Notes: generated by a model not told the origin, from the sequence alone. Positions 7,381-15,687 are shown, counted from the stretch's first letter. The stretch: 34,456 nucleotides of DNA from Pseudomonadota bacterium (GCA_021784115.1 JAJXTE010000015.1:1-34456), one strand, 5' to 3'. A program made the numbers and translations.

Positions 7381-7905
7381 ACGCCCTTCAATCCGTTTTC
7401 CTGACCCCGGCCTACCGCCGGGGAAAACTCGCCTGATACGTCGCTGGGCAAGCAGAACCTGGCGTACCCGTGTGCAGACCGCGGGACGCAGACAGACTGT
7501 GTCCGCTGCGCGGCCTTGCACGCGGTCGTCCCGCTGACGGACGCTCCGGCATTCCTCGTCTCCCCAGCATGCCGAACTCCACTCGGGCGCGCGGCCGCTT
7601 CCCCATAACACGCGCCCGGTTCACCCGCGCGCAACCCGGAGGCGGCGGGCGAATGCGTTCCGTTTTTCCGCACAGTGTCGGGTTTCCAACAGGCGGTCGC
7701 TCGTTCCGGCAAGGTTTGTGCCGGATCGCAAACGCAACCATTTGTATTCATTGAATATTTATTAACTGGCCTGCGACCGGCCGCTGGGCACGGCGGTTGC
7801 AGCGCCTTGAACTTGCTACCCGGCGGATAAGCGACGACCCGGGAGTGGCCCGGCCGCATTGCGGCCAGACGAATGAATCGGGGTGTTCAGTAAAAGGAGC
7901 ATCAG
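7381..7905. other. 525-bp non-coding stretch rich in inverted repeats
   Basis: No convincing gene: the open frames here have protein-unlike, Arg/Pro/Gly-rich translations. It holds several dyads: CCCCGG/CCGGGG at 7405-7423 inside GTTTT/AAAAC, terminator-like but without a T-run; GCGGGACG/CGTCCCGC at about 7471-7535; CGGGCGCG/CGCGCCCG at about 7583-7617; CCGGCA/TGCCGG at 7706-7724; and GGCCGC-ATT-GCGGCC at 7852-7866 in the yceI leader. An AT-rich patch at about 7739-7766 is the likeliest promoter zone. The first hairpin may end the cytochrome transcript. Confidence 0.5.
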
Positions 7906-8511
7906 ATGAGACGTTTTGCCATGTCGACCATGCTGTTTGTCCTTGCCTGTTCCGCCGCCAAGGCCGCGCCGGAAACCTACATCATCGACAACAGCCGCAC
8001 CGCCTCGCAGTTCAGTTATCGCTACCTGGGCATGTCCAGCCAGACGCATCGGTTCGACCGGGTCAGCGGCACGGTGGTGTTTGACCGCGCCGCCCAATCC
8101 GGATGGGCCGAGGTGAGCATCGACGCCGCCTCGGTGAACACCGGCCACGCCCTGCTGGACGCGCAGATGCGGGCTCCGGATTTCTTCGATACCGCCAACT
8201 ATCCGGTGATCACGTTCAAGTCCGGCAAGATGGTCCTGAACGGGGACCAGTCGAGCCTCTCTGGCGATCTGACGATCAAGGGCGTGACGAGGCCGGTGAC
8301 GCTGGCCGTCAGCCACTTCCAGTGCATGGAAGACCCCGCCGTGCAGGCGGAAACCTGCGGCGCCCAGGCGACCGTGACGGTCAGGCGGTCGGACTTCAAC
8401 ATGGGCAAGTATCCCTTCCTCGTCAGCAATGACATCACGCTGAATCTGGCGCTCAAGGCGGTGAAGGCGCAGTCCTACCTGCAGGTGGCGAGCCGCGACC
8501 CCAGCAGGTAA
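7906..8511 (+). CDS. YceI-family periplasmic lipocalin-like protein
   Basis: Secreted beta-barrel protein of the YceI family, whose members bind isoprenoid-type lipids. The 201 residues start with a signal peptide (residues 1 to about 22, ending CSAAKA before APETY). The mature part has DNSRTASQFSYRYLGMSS, RFDRVSGTV-VFD, LLDAQMRAPDFFDTANYP, ITFKS and GDLTIKGVTRPVTL, all family hallmarks. Two cysteines (FQCMED and ETCGAQ) could form a disulfide. A strong AAAAGGAGC ribosome site precedes ATG 7906. The upstream cytochrome b561 is its usual genomic partner. The exact ligand cannot be read from sequence. Confidence 0.94.
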   Translation: MRRFAMSTMLFVLACSAAKAAPETYIIDNSRTASQFSYRYLGMSSQTHRFDRVSGTVVFDRAAQSGWAEVSIDAASVNTGHALLDAQMRAPDFFDTANYPVITFKSGKMVLNGDQSSLSGDLTIKGVTRPVTLAVSHFQCMEDPAVQAETCGAQATVTVRRSDFNMGKYPFLVSNDITLNLALKAVKAQSYLQVASRDPSR

Positions 8512-8529
8512 AAGGGCTAAAATGGCGTT

Positions 8530-10494
8530 TTGCCGGTCAAGACGCCTCCTGTGGAACCCCATCAACTCGAACTGCTCGCGCCCGCGCGCGACGCCGACAT
8601 CGGCATCGAAGCCGTCAACCACGGCGCCGATGCGGTGTATATCGGCGGGCCATCGTTTGGCGCGCGCGCGGCGGCGTCCAACGAAATCGCCGATATCGCG
8701 CGGCTGGCGGCGCACGCGCACCGCTTCAACGCGCGCGTGTTCGCCACGCTCAACACGATCCTGCGCGACGACGAACTGGAGCCGGCGCGCCGGCAGGTCT
8801 GGCAGTTGTACGACGCCGGCGTCGATGCGCTGATCATCCAGGACATGGGCCTGCTGGAGCTCGACCTGCCGCCGATCCAGCTGCATGCCAGCACCCAGTG
8901 CGACATCCGCACGCCGGGGAAGGCCGTGTTTTTGCAGGATGTCGGGCTCTCGCAGATCGTGCTTGCGCGCGAGCTCGACCTGGGGCAGATCGCCGCGATC
9001 CGCGCCGCAACCCGGCCCGAGACCACCCTGGAATTCTTCGTCCACGGCGCGCTGTGTGCCGCCTACAGCGGCCAGTGCTACATCAGCCACGCCCACACCG
9101 GGCGCAGCGCCAACCGCGGCGACTGCTCACAGGCGTGCCGCCTGCCGTACCAGATCACCGACACGGAAGGGCGCATCGTGGCGCACGACAAGCACGTGCT
9201 GTCGATGAAGGACAACAACCAGAGCGACAACCTGGAGGCGCTGGTCGACGCCGGCATCCGCAGCTTCAAGATCGAGGGCCGCTACAAGGACATGGGCTAC
9301 GTGAAGAACATCACCGCCCATTACCGCACGCTGCTGGACCAGATCATCGAGCGTCGCCCGGAATTCGCGCGCGCCTCCAGCGGTCGCACCGCGTTCACCT
9401 TCACACCCGACCCCAACCAGAACTTCAACCGCGAGTTCACCGATTACTTCGTCGGCGGCCGCAAGGACGACATCGGCGCGTTCGACACGCCGAAAAACCC
9501 GGGCCTGCCGGTTGGCCATGTGGTGAAGGTCGGCGACAAATGGGTCGAACTGCAGACCGATTCGCCCGACACCGTCCTCAACAACGGCGACGGCCTGTGC
9601 TACTACACCTTGCAGAAGGATCTGGCGGGCCTCGCGATCAACCGCGCCGAGAAGATTGGCGCGGGCGTGTGGCGGGTGTTTCCGAAGGATCCGATGACGA
9701 GCTTCAGGGATTTGCGCGCCGGCACCGCCGTGAATCGCAACCGCGACATGAGCTGGATGCGAATGCTGGACAAACCCTCCAGCGAGCGCCGAATCGGCGT
9801 ATGGATGCGGCTGGACGAAACCGACTCGGGATTTTCGCTGACGCTGACCGACGAGGACGGCAATACTGCGATCGTGGAAGCCGCGCACGCCAAGGAAGCG
9901 GCCAAAGACGCCGCCAAGGCAGAGTCCACCTTGCGCGAGCACCTCGGCAAGCTCGGCACCACGCCATTTGCGGCGATGGGGATTGCGCTGGAACTGTCGA
10001 AGGCGTGGTTCGTGCCTGCCTCCTTCATCAACGCGCTGCGCCGCGATGCCGTGGCCGCATTGGAGGCCGCGCGTTCAGTAGCGTATCGGCGCCCGCCACG
10101 CGCCCAGGCATTCGAGCCGCCAGCGATCTACCCCGAGGACACGCTGAGCTATCTGGCCAACGTCTACAACCACAAGGCACGCGACTTCTACGCCAGGCAC
10201 GGCGTGAAGATCATCGCCGCAGCCTACGAAAGCCACGAGGAAGCGGGCGAGGTCTCGCTGATGATCACCAAGCACTGCGTGCGCTATTCGCTAAGCCTGT
10301 GTCCCAAGCAGGCCAGGGGCGTCACCGGCGTGCAGGGCACGGTGCGCGCAGCGCCGCTGACGCTGGTCAACGGCAGCGAGAAGCTCACGCTGCGGTTTGA
10401 TTGCAAGCCGTGCGAAATGCACGTGATGGGGAAACTGAAGCCAGGCGTCGCAAAAAGCAGCGCGCCATTGACGTTCTACAGGACGCGCCCCTGA
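8530..10494 (+). CDS. rlhA: RlhA-type U32-family protein, 23S rRNA C2501 hydroxylation
   Basis: E. coli RlhA (YdcP) is needed to hydroxylate C2501 of 23S rRNA; despite the name 'peptidase U32' these are RNA hydroxylation factors. The product has about 654 residues, the length of RlhA and much longer than TrhP/YegQ. It starts ELLAPARDADIGIEAVNHGADAVYIGG, followed by QLHASTQ, the conserved FVHGALCAAYSGQCYIS and NRGDCSQACRLPY cysteine segments, and SFKIEGRYKDMGYV. The C-terminal extension ends with the cysteine-bearing KHCVRYSLSLCPKQ and RFDCKPCEMHVMG. No ATG fits; a TTG at 8530 after AAAAGGG (8511-8517) is the likeliest start, with GTG 8551 an alternative. It lies 18 nt after yceI. Confidence 0.88.
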   Translation: MPVKTPPVEPHQLELLAPARDADIGIEAVNHGADAVYIGGPSFGARAAASNEIADIARLAAHAHRFNARVFATLNTILRDDELEPARRQVWQLYDAGVDALIIQDMGLLELDLPPIQLHASTQCDIRTPGKAVFLQDVGLSQIVLARELDLGQIAAIRAATRPETTLEFFVHGALCAAYSGQCYISHAHTGRSANRGDCSQACRLPYQITDTEGRIVAHDKHVLSMKDNNQSDNLEALVDAGIRSFKIEGRYKDMGYVKNITAHYRTLLDQIIERRPEFARASSGRTAFTFTPDPNQNFNREFTDYFVGGRKDDIGAFDTPKNPGLPVGHVVKVGDKWVELQTDSPDTVLNNGDGLCYYTLQKDLAGLAINRAEKIGAGVWRVFPKDPMTSFRDLRAGTAVNRNRDMSWMRMLDKPSSERRIGVWMRLDETDSGFSLTLTDEDGNTAIVEAAHAKEAAKDAAKAESTLREHLGKLGTTPFAAMGIALELSKAWFVPASFINALRRDAVAALEAARSVAYRRPPRAQAFEPPAIYPEDTLSYLANVYNHKARDFYARHGVKIIAAAYESHEEAGEVSLMITKHCVRYSLSLCPKQARGVTGVQGTVRAAPLTLVNGSEKLTLRFDCKPCEMHVMGKLKPGVAKSSAPLTFYRTRP

Positions 10495-10555
10495 TCGGCG
10501 CGCTCCGGGCAGGGCAAGGCGATCCGCAGACGCGAACCGACCTGCCGCTCGCGGT

Positions 10556-11296
10556 TTATTTTGCGTACTTGGCGTGCATGGAAACGACCGGCGCGTTTTG
10601 TGGCGGTGCGGCGGCGGATTCGGATTCGCTTATCTCCTGGCATTCGCTGCGGTCGAGCCGGTAGAGGGCAAGGACCAGGCCGATCGACGAAATCAGCAGG
10701 AAGTAGGGGCCGAACAGCCAGAACACCAGCGGGATGGCGAAAAAGAACGCGCGCATGCCGATCGCGAACATGTTGCCGGCGCGATTCAGGCGGTGGGCAA
10801 CCGCCCGCGGGGCAAGCGTGTGGTGGCTGCCGTGTTCCGGCACGTTCACCATGAACAGCACGTGATTGGCCAGCCGCACGGACATGGCAAAGGCGAAGAA
10901 CGCGACGATGAAGTCCACCAGCAGCAGCATCACCTTCAGGATCCACAATTCGGTGGCATGCGACCCGCCGATGCTCAGAACGTGCCAGCTGTGCGCGATG
11001 TTTTCCGCCTGGCCGGACAGGGTCAGCGTGCCGATGATGAGCAGCGCCGCGGTGGAGGCCATGAGTGAGGGGGCCATGATGAAGTTGCGCAGCGTCTGCA
11101 CCGCCATGATGTCCTTGGCGGAATTGCGCATGATGTGTTCGACCCACAACCTGCGCGCCAGGGCGTTGACGCCGTGGATGCTATAGGTGGGGTTTTCCCT
11201 CACCTTCATGTTGAGGAAGAGATAATAAGCGGCAACGCAGGCAGCGCTGATCACGAACGCTGCGAGGTCGATTTCAAATTCGGCGAACAATTCCAT
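10556..11296 (-). CDS. DUF599 family integral membrane protein
   Basis: 246 residues with at least four hydrophobic spans: about 8-28 (DLAAFVISAACVAAYYLFL), about 70-92, about 115-140 and about 195-230. The cytosolic-looking loop NALARRLWVEHIMRNSAKDIMAVQTLRNFIM and the histidine-rich VPEHGSHHTLAPRAVAHRLNRAGN segment are typical of DUF599. Function is unknown for the family. It converges on rlhA with 61 bp between, in which AACCG/CGGTT before TATTTTG could be a weak terminator. The ATG at 11296 sits directly against GAGAGG, unusually close, so an internal start such as Met30 is possible. A possible small gene lies 49 bp upstream on the same strand. Confidence 0.85.
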   Translation of the reverse strand: MELFAEFEIDLAAFVISAACVAAYYLFLNMKVRENPTYSIHGVNALARRLWVEHIMRNSAKDIMAVQTLRNFIMAPSLMASTAALLIIGTLTLSGQAENIAHSWHVLSIGGSHATELWILKVMLLLVDFIVAFFAFAMSVRLANHVLFMVNVPEHGSHHTLAPRAVAHRLNRAGNMFAIGMRAFFFAIPLVFWLFGPYFLLISSIGLVLALYRLDRSECQEISESESAAAPPQNAPVVSMHAKYAK

Positions 11297-11345
11297 CCTC
11301 TCGGTTTCCGGTCAATTCGTAAGGGTCAGTGCGCGGGGATCGCGC

Positions 11346-11558
11346 TTACAACGTGCCCTGAGCATGCCGGATTCCCGGCGTGGCGACAGGCGTGTCGAAC
11401 TCAGCGGAAATCGTCCTGTGCTGGTTCTCATCCTGAACCGGAGCCGACGGCGGATCGATCTGGCGAAGGAGGCTGCGGAACTCGCCGAGGTTGCTGACAT
11501 TGGCGAAGGCCAGGGCGTTGAGGATTTTGGTCATTAGGTTCATGGTTTGCTCGATCAT
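11346..11558 (-). CDS. Possible small protein, unrecognised
   Basis: A frame of about 70 residues whose middle, MTKILNALAFANVSNLGEF, looks like a real amphipathic protein start. Third codon positions are strongly G/C as in neighbouring genes. Candidate starts are ATG 11558, 11543 or 11534; none has a strong ribosome site. It would be transcribed leftward towards the DUF599 gene and diverges from the sensor kinase. I recognise no family and cannot exclude a chance frame. Confidence 0.42.
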   Translation of the reverse strand: MIEQTMNLMTKILNALAFANVSNLGEFRSLLRQIDPPSAPVQDENQHRTISAEFDTPVATPGIRHAQGTL

Positions 11559-11660
11559 GGTTGCGGATGCACAAAACAATGCATATTGCGTGCCATGTAC
11601 GTAACACCATGGTTTTAAACGGAATTGTTGTTCGCATCTCCGGCCGGATGGTCACGGAGT

Positions 11661-11675
11661 GTTGCTTAATGCAAC
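11661..11675. promoter_or_regulatory. Palindrome GTTGC-N5-GCAAC, distal copy
   Basis: Perfect 5-bp arms around TTAAT, about 135 bp before the sensor kinase start. The same GTTGC-N5-GCAAC pattern recurs at 11762-11776, centre-to-centre 101 bp. Two copies in one divergent intergenic region, next to an NtrC-type regulator, suggest binding sites of that regulator. Inference only. Confidence 0.5.
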
Positions 11676-11704
11676 TCGTCGTTGCGGATGGGTGTTTATA
11701 AGTC

Positions 11705-11717
11705 TTTGTAATACAAA
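11705..11717. repeat. AT-rich dyad TTTGT-AAT-ACAAA
   Basis: Perfect 5-bp arms with a 3-bp centre, lying between the two GTTGC-N5-GCAAC palindromes in the same control region. It may be another protein site; the sequence alone gives no identity. Confidence 0.3.
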
Positions 11718-11761
11718 TGAAATGAAGTAACGAGTCTGAACTGTTGCGGCGCGTTTAATTC

Positions 11762-11776
11762 GTTGCAAATTGCAAC
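11762..11776. promoter_or_regulatory. Palindrome GTTGCAA-A-TTGCAAC, proximal copy
   Basis: Perfect 7-bp arms around one base, 34 bp before the kinase start. A TATACT hexamer (11777-11782) directly abuts it and TTGACG follows at 11782-11787, so a factor bound here would overlap the likely promoter and could repress or autoregulate. The outer arms are identical to those of the copy at 11661-11675. Confidence 0.55.
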
Positions 11777-11809
11777 TATACTTGACGTATCGGCCGTGAT
11801 GAATGGGGG

Positions 11810-13336
11810 GTGCGATCCGTGATGCCAGCTGTTCGAGGCGCTTTCCAGCGCCATTCCCTGCAGGGAAAGATCACCTTGGGGTATTACGCGGTGGCGGCGA
11901 TCATCCTGGTGGCGTCCCTGTTTTTCGTGGGGGAACTGCGCACGCTGGAGGCGCGGGTGGTCCTGGGACAGCGCGCCACCGATCTCTTCAACACCGTGCT
12001 TGAGATACGCCGCTTCGAGCGCAACTATTTCCTCCACCACCAGGCTGCCGATCTCGAGGAAAACGCTGCCTACATCAAGCTCGCCCAGACCTCGCTGTCG
12101 GCCAACCAGGCGGACTTCTCGGCGATTGCCACCCAGGCGCGCCTGGATGAATTGCGCTCGCTGCTCGACGACTACCGGCGCCAGATGTCGGCTTTCGCTG
12201 CCGCCGATCGGCCCCCGCTCGAACTGGAGCCGCGCGTGCGTGCCCTTGGACAGGAAGTGGTCGCCATCGCGGAGGACATGGCAGGGGCGGAGCGGCGCCA
12301 GATCCAGACAACCCTCGCTTCATTCCGCACGCTGTTGCTGGGCGTCATCCTGAGCATGGCCCTGCTGATCGTGATGATCGGCCGCGCGCTGTCGCTGCGG
12401 GTCGTGCGGCCGCTGAAAGAGATGGAATCCAGCGTGGCGGCGATTTCCGCCAACCGCCGCGAAACCTTGTCTGCGCCTTCGAACGATCGCGAGATCATTT
12501 CGATCATCGACGCCTTCAACCACATGCTGAAGGAACTGGACATGCGGCAGAAATCGCTCATGCGTTCGGAGCGGCTGGCTTCGCTGGGAACCATGCTTTC
12601 CGGCGTGGCGCATGAATTGAACAACCCGCTGTCGAACATCTCGACCTCGTGCCAGATTTTGCAGGAGGAGGCCGGCGAGAGCGATGTGGCGATGCAGAAG
12701 ATGTATCTGGAGCAGATCGACCAGCAGACGGAGCGGGCGCGCATCATCGTCCGCTCGCTGCTCGAGTTTTCGCGTGAACGGGCGTTTCGCAAGGAAACCG
12801 TGCTGCTCAAGCCGCTGGTCGCGCAGACGGTCGGCTTCGTACGTGGCGAAGTGTCGGCCAAATCGGTCGTGCGCCTGTCCGTACCCGAGGATCTCAGCGT
12901 CCCGGCCGATGCCCAGCGCCTGCAGCAGGTGTTCGTGAACCTGATCCGCAACGCGATGGAGGGACTGGGCCCAAATGGTCACATCCTCATTTCCGCGCAG
13001 GCCCTGCATGTCAGCGGGCCACCCGAAGGCACGGCGCTCGGCGAGGGGTGCGAGCGCGACGGCGAGGTCGTGGAAATCTGCGTGACGGACAATGGGCCGG
13101 GCATCGCGCCGGACATCCTGCCGCGCATTTTCGATCCGTTCTTTACCACCCGGGAAGTCGGCCACGGCATGGGCCTGGGACTGTTCGTGGTATATGAAAT
13201 CGTGGATGAGCACGGCGGCTGCATTGCCGTCCGAAGCGTGCCGGGCGAAGGCGCGACGTTCTGCATGCGCCTGCCGCGGGAGGAAAGCGGCGGACAGTCC
13301 GCGAACGTGGCCAGCGATGCCAAGGGAGCGCAATGA
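11810..13336 (+). CDS. Membrane sensor histidine kinase (HAMP-HisKA-HATPase)
   Basis: Partner kinase of the NtrC-type regulator that follows. From the GTG at 11810: TM1 at about 21-41, a helical periplasmic sensor at about 42-172 (contains RRFERNYFLHHQ, as in helical-bundle sensors), TM2 at about 173-195 and HAMP at about 196-250. HisKA has the phospho-acceptor His268 in GVAHELNNPLSNIS. The ATPase shows its N-box at 377-387, DNGPGI (427-432), FDPFFTT (441-447) and GHGMGLGL (451-458). GTG 11819 or ATG 11822 are alternative starts, all served by the GGGGGG at 11805-11810. The stop overlaps the regulator start (ATGA). The HNNP-type H-box fits the NtrB-like class. The signal sensed cannot be read. 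Confidence 0.92.
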   Translation: MRSVMPAVRGAFQRHSLQGKITLGYYAVAAIILVASLFFVGELRTLEARVVLGQRATDLFNTVLEIRRFERNYFLHHQAADLEENAAYIKLAQTSLSANQADFSAIATQARLDELRSLLDDYRRQMSAFAAADRPPLELEPRVRALGQEVVAIAEDMAGAERRQIQTTLASFRTLLLGVILSMALLIVMIGRALSLRVVRPLKEMESSVAAISANRRETLSAPSNDREIISIIDAFNHMLKELDMRQKSLMRSERLASLGTMLSGVAHELNNPLSNISTSCQILQEEAGESDVAMQKMYLEQIDQQTERARIIVRSLLEFSRERAFRKETVLLKPLVAQTVGFVRGEVSAKSVVRLSVPEDLSVPADAQRLQQVFVNLIRNAMEGLGPNGHILISAQALHVSGPPEGTALGEGCERDGEVVEICVTDNGPGIAPDILPRIFDPFFTTREVGHGMGLGLFVVYEIVDEHGGCIAVRSVPGEGATFCMRLPREESGGQSANVASDAKGAQ

Positions 13337-14697
13337 TGGACGCAGGCCTGCTGATTGTGGACGACGAGGAGATCGCCTTGCGCAATCTCCAGCATGTGAT
13401 GGAGAGAGAGGGCTACCAGGTCACTGCCACACAGAGTGGCGCGACTGCAGTCTCGCTGCTCGAGTCGCAGCGCTTCGACGTGGTGCTCACCGATCTGCGC
13501 ATGGAAGGCGTGGACGGCATGGACGTGCTGAAGAAAAGCCGTGAACTGCAGCCGGCGGCGGAAGTCATTTTCATCACCGGCTACGCGACGGCGGAATCCG
13601 CCGTGCAGGCGCTGAAGCACGGTGCGTTCTACTACATCGCCAAGCCGTTCCGGCTCGACGAGGTGCGCAAGGTGGTGGCCGAGGCGCTGGAAAAAGTCCG
13701 CCTGCGCCGCGAGAACGACGCATTGCGCCGCGAGGTCGAGCACTATCGGGACGGCGAAGGCATCGTCACCCAGGATGTCGAGATGCAGCGCTTGCTGGAC
13801 ATGGCGCGCCAGATCGCGCCGACGGACTGCAGCGTGCTCATCACCGGCGAGAGCGGAACCGGCAAGGAGCTGTTCGCGAAATATCTGCACAAGCAGAGCG
13901 CGCGCGCCGAGGGTCCCTATGTCGCGATCAACTGCGGTGCATTCAGCGAGCAACTCCTGGCCAATGAACTGTTCGGACACGAGAAGGGTGCGTTTACCGG
14001 CGCCAACACCCTGAAAAAGGGCCTGATCGAGGTGAGTTCGGGCGGGACGCTGTTTCTCGACGAGGTGACCGAGATGGCGCCGTCCATGCAGGTCAAGCTG
14101 CTGCGCGTGCTGCAGGAAGAAGAGGTGCTGCGGGTGGGCGGCACGCGGCCGGTGAAGTGCGACGTGCGGGTGCTCGCGGCCACCAATCGCGACGTGGACG
14201 AGGCGGTGAAGGACGGCAGCTTTCGCGAGGACCTGTATTTCCGGCTGAATGTGGTGAATCTGCGCATCCCGCCGCTCGCCCGGCGGAAAGGCGATATTCC
14301 GCTGCTCGCGCAGCATTTCCTGCTCAAGTACGCGAGCCGGATGAAGAAGCCGGTGACGCGGATTTCCGGCGAGGTGATGGCGCTGCTGATGGATTATCCG
14401 TTTCCCGGCAATGTCCGCGAACTGGAAAACCTGATCGAACGCGGCACGGCCATGGCGCAAGGCGATACCATCGAGGTGGCGCACTTGCCGGAGACGCTCC
14501 AGAAAAGGGGAGGCGTCGACTTCCGCAGGATCGAGGGGCGTTTGCCCACGCTGGAGGAACAGGAGCAGACCTACATCAGTCGTGTGCTGGATGAGGTGCA
14601 GGGCAACCAGACGGCGGCGGCGCAGATCCTCGGCATCAATCGGGCTTCGTTGTGGCGCAAGCTCAAGGCGCGGCGGAGCGAGGGGTCGTCCAAGTAG
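13333..14697 (+). CDS. NtrC-family sigma-54-dependent response regulator
   Basis: 454 residues in three parts. The receiver (1 to about 120) has the acidic pair DDE at 10-12, phospho-acceptor Asp54 (LTDLRM) and Lys104 (AKPF). The AAA+ domain (about 145-380) has Walker A GESGTGKE at 172-179, GAFTGA at 219-224 and Walker B FLDEV at 241-245. The Fis-type helix-turn-helix is at about 415-450 (QTAAAQILGINRASLWRKLK). Intact GAFTGA means it can contact sigma-54 and activate transcription. It overlaps the kinase gene by 4 nt; Met1-Met2 are both possible starts. I could not find a good -24/-12 sigma-54 promoter in the window, so its targets are probably elsewhere. Confidence 0.95.
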   Translation: MMDAGLLIVDDEEIALRNLQHVMEREGYQVTATQSGATAVSLLESQRFDVVLTDLRMEGVDGMDVLKKSRELQPAAEVIFITGYATAESAVQALKHGAFYYIAKPFRLDEVRKVVAEALEKVRLRRENDALRREVEHYRDGEGIVTQDVEMQRLLDMARQIAPTDCSVLITGESGTGKELFAKYLHKQSARAEGPYVAINCGAFSEQLLANELFGHEKGAFTGANTLKKGLIEVSSGGTLFLDEVTEMAPSMQVKLLRVLQEEEVLRVGGTRPVKCDVRVLAATNRDVDEAVKDGSFREDLYFRLNVVNLRIPPLARRKGDIPLLAQHFLLKYASRMKKPVTRISGEVMALLMDYPFPGNVRELENLIERGTAMAQGDTIEVAHLPETLQKRGGVDFRRIEGRLPTLEEQEQTYISRVLDEVQGNQTAAAQILGINRASLWRKLKARRSEGSSK

Positions 14698-14724
14698 GTT
14701 CCCCGTGAAAGACAAATCAGAAAA

Positions 14725-14742
14725 GGCGCAAGGACCTGCGCC
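14725..14742 (-). terminator. Intrinsic terminator of the ModE-like gene
   Basis: Hairpin GGCGCA-AGGACC-TGCGCC (perfect 6-bp arms). Read leftward it is followed by TTTTCTG, the complement of AAAA at 14721-14724. It lies 18 bp past the stop of the leftward ModE-like gene. Confidence 0.65.
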
Positions 14743-14759
14743 GACTGCCCGTCGTGTGT

Positions 14760-15095
14760 TCAGTCGCCCCGCGCTGGCAGGCCCCGTGCCAGTTTCGTCA
14801 TGAAGGCCGTGTGTTGCGCCTCGGCCTGTTGATACGCGGCGATGAGGGTCTCGGCGTCCGGCGTGAGCCGGCTGCCCCCGGGGCCGCTTGCAACCAGGGG
14901 AGCGCCCCAGGCCGCATTCATCGCATCCACCGCGTCCCACGCGGCCTTGTAGCTCATTTTCATCGTCTTGGCGGCTTTGGAGATGGAGCCGGTTTCGCGG
15001 ATGCGCTGCAGCAATTCGACCCGGCCCCGGCCGAGAAAATTCTTGCCCTCCAGTGTCAGCCAGAAGCGGCCATCGGCCTTGAGTTGCGCGTTCAT
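14760..15095 (-). CDS. ModE-like winged-helix regulator lacking molybdate-binding domains
   Basis: 111 residues matching only the N-terminal LysR-type winged helix of ModE: WLTLEGKNFLGRGRVELLQRI, then GSISKAAKTMKMSYKAAWDAVDAMN (the recognition helix-turn-helix), then LVASGPGGSRLTPDAETLI. E. coli ModE is about 262 residues and adds two molybdate-binding Mop repeats; here the protein stops after the DNA-binding part, so it cannot sense molybdate in the usual way unless a separate Mop protein helps. A ModE-type operator exists at 4259-4282. I chose ATG 15095 (MNAQLKADGRFW); a TACACT hexamer only 8 nt before it and no ribosome site hint at a leaderless message. A terminator follows. Confidence 0.85.
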   Translation of the reverse strand: MNAQLKADGRFWLTLEGKNFLGRGRVELLQRIRETGSISKAAKTMKMSYKAAWDAVDAMNAAWGAPLVASGPGGSRLTPDAETLIAAYQQAEAQHTAFMTKLARGLPARGD

Positions 15096-15175
15096 GCGGC
15101 GAGTGTAGCAAACGACCTTGCGGTTCGACGGCGGGTGGCTGAGAATCACGGTTAGCAATGTTTTAGGAGAGTGCC

Positions 15176-15634
15176 ATGAAAAAATTTCTCGCTGCATGCG
15201 CGATCGTGTGCCTGCCCCTTTCTGCGATGGCGTCCGAGGCTTATACGGTCCTGTTCAAGACCCAGGGAACGTTCCAGGATGTGCGCGATGGCCTTCAGTT
15301 CGCGATCGAGGGCAAGGGACTCAAGATCAATCACACCAACAAGATTGCCGAAATGCTGGCACGTACCGGCGTGGATGTCGGCGCGACCAAGCAGGTGTAT
15401 GTGGACGGTGAACAGTTCGAGTTCTGCAGCGCCGCCATTTCGCGGCGGATGATGGAAGCCGATCCCCACGCGATGGTGATGTGTCCCTACATCATGTCGG
15501 TGTACACCGTCCCGAACGACAAGAATGTCTATATCGCCTACCGCAAACCCGGTCCCACCCGGAATCCGGCGCTGAAGAAAGCGCTGGCCGACGTCGAAAA
15601 ATTGCTGACCGACATCGCCAAGGAGGCGATGTAG
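15176..15634 (+). CDS. Secreted DUF302 family protein
   Basis: 152 residues with a clear signal peptide (MKKFLAACAIVCLPLSAMA, cut near residue 19). The mature domain matches DUF302 (TT1751-like fold): FQDVRDGLQFAIEGKGLKI, the middle FEFCSAAISRRMMEADPH segment, and the conserved P-x-MSVYTV...NVYIAYRKPGP. Two cysteines (EFCSAA, VMCPYI) could pair in the periplasm. The family is common in sulfur and metal oxidisers; no activity is established that I know of. TTAGGAGAG precedes the ATG. It diverges from the ModE-like gene across 80 bp. Confidence 0.88.
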   Translation: MKKFLAACAIVCLPLSAMASEAYTVLFKTQGTFQDVRDGLQFAIEGKGLKINHTNKIAEMLARTGVDVGATKQVYVDGEQFEFCSAAISRRMMEADPHAMVMCPYIMSVYTVPNDKNVYIAYRKPGPTRNPALKKALADVEKLLTDIAKEAM

Positions 15635-15663
15635 GGCACGTGTCGGAGCAGGCGGGCGAGGGT

Positions 15664-15687
15664 GGCCATCCGGAAACCGGACTGGCC
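15664..15687 (+). terminator. Hairpin after the DUF302 gene, possible terminator
   Basis: GGCCA-TCCGG / CCGGA-c-TGGCC forms a 10-bp stem with one bulged C and an AAA loop. It starts 29 bp after the DUF302 stop. No T-run follows, so it would be a weak or Rho-assisted terminator. It lies before crcB but does not resemble the fluoride riboswitch I know. Confidence 0.4.

Noticed and set aside
11690-11809. Sigma-54 (-24/-12) promoter before the kinase operon
   Set aside because: No TGGCAC-N5-TTGC-like element found there, despite the adjacent sigma-54 activator.
14698-15111. The long leftward frame covering 12979-15111, opposite the NtrC-type regulator
   Set aside because: It runs antisense to clear HATPase and AAA+ motifs and shows no domain; a GC-bias artefact.
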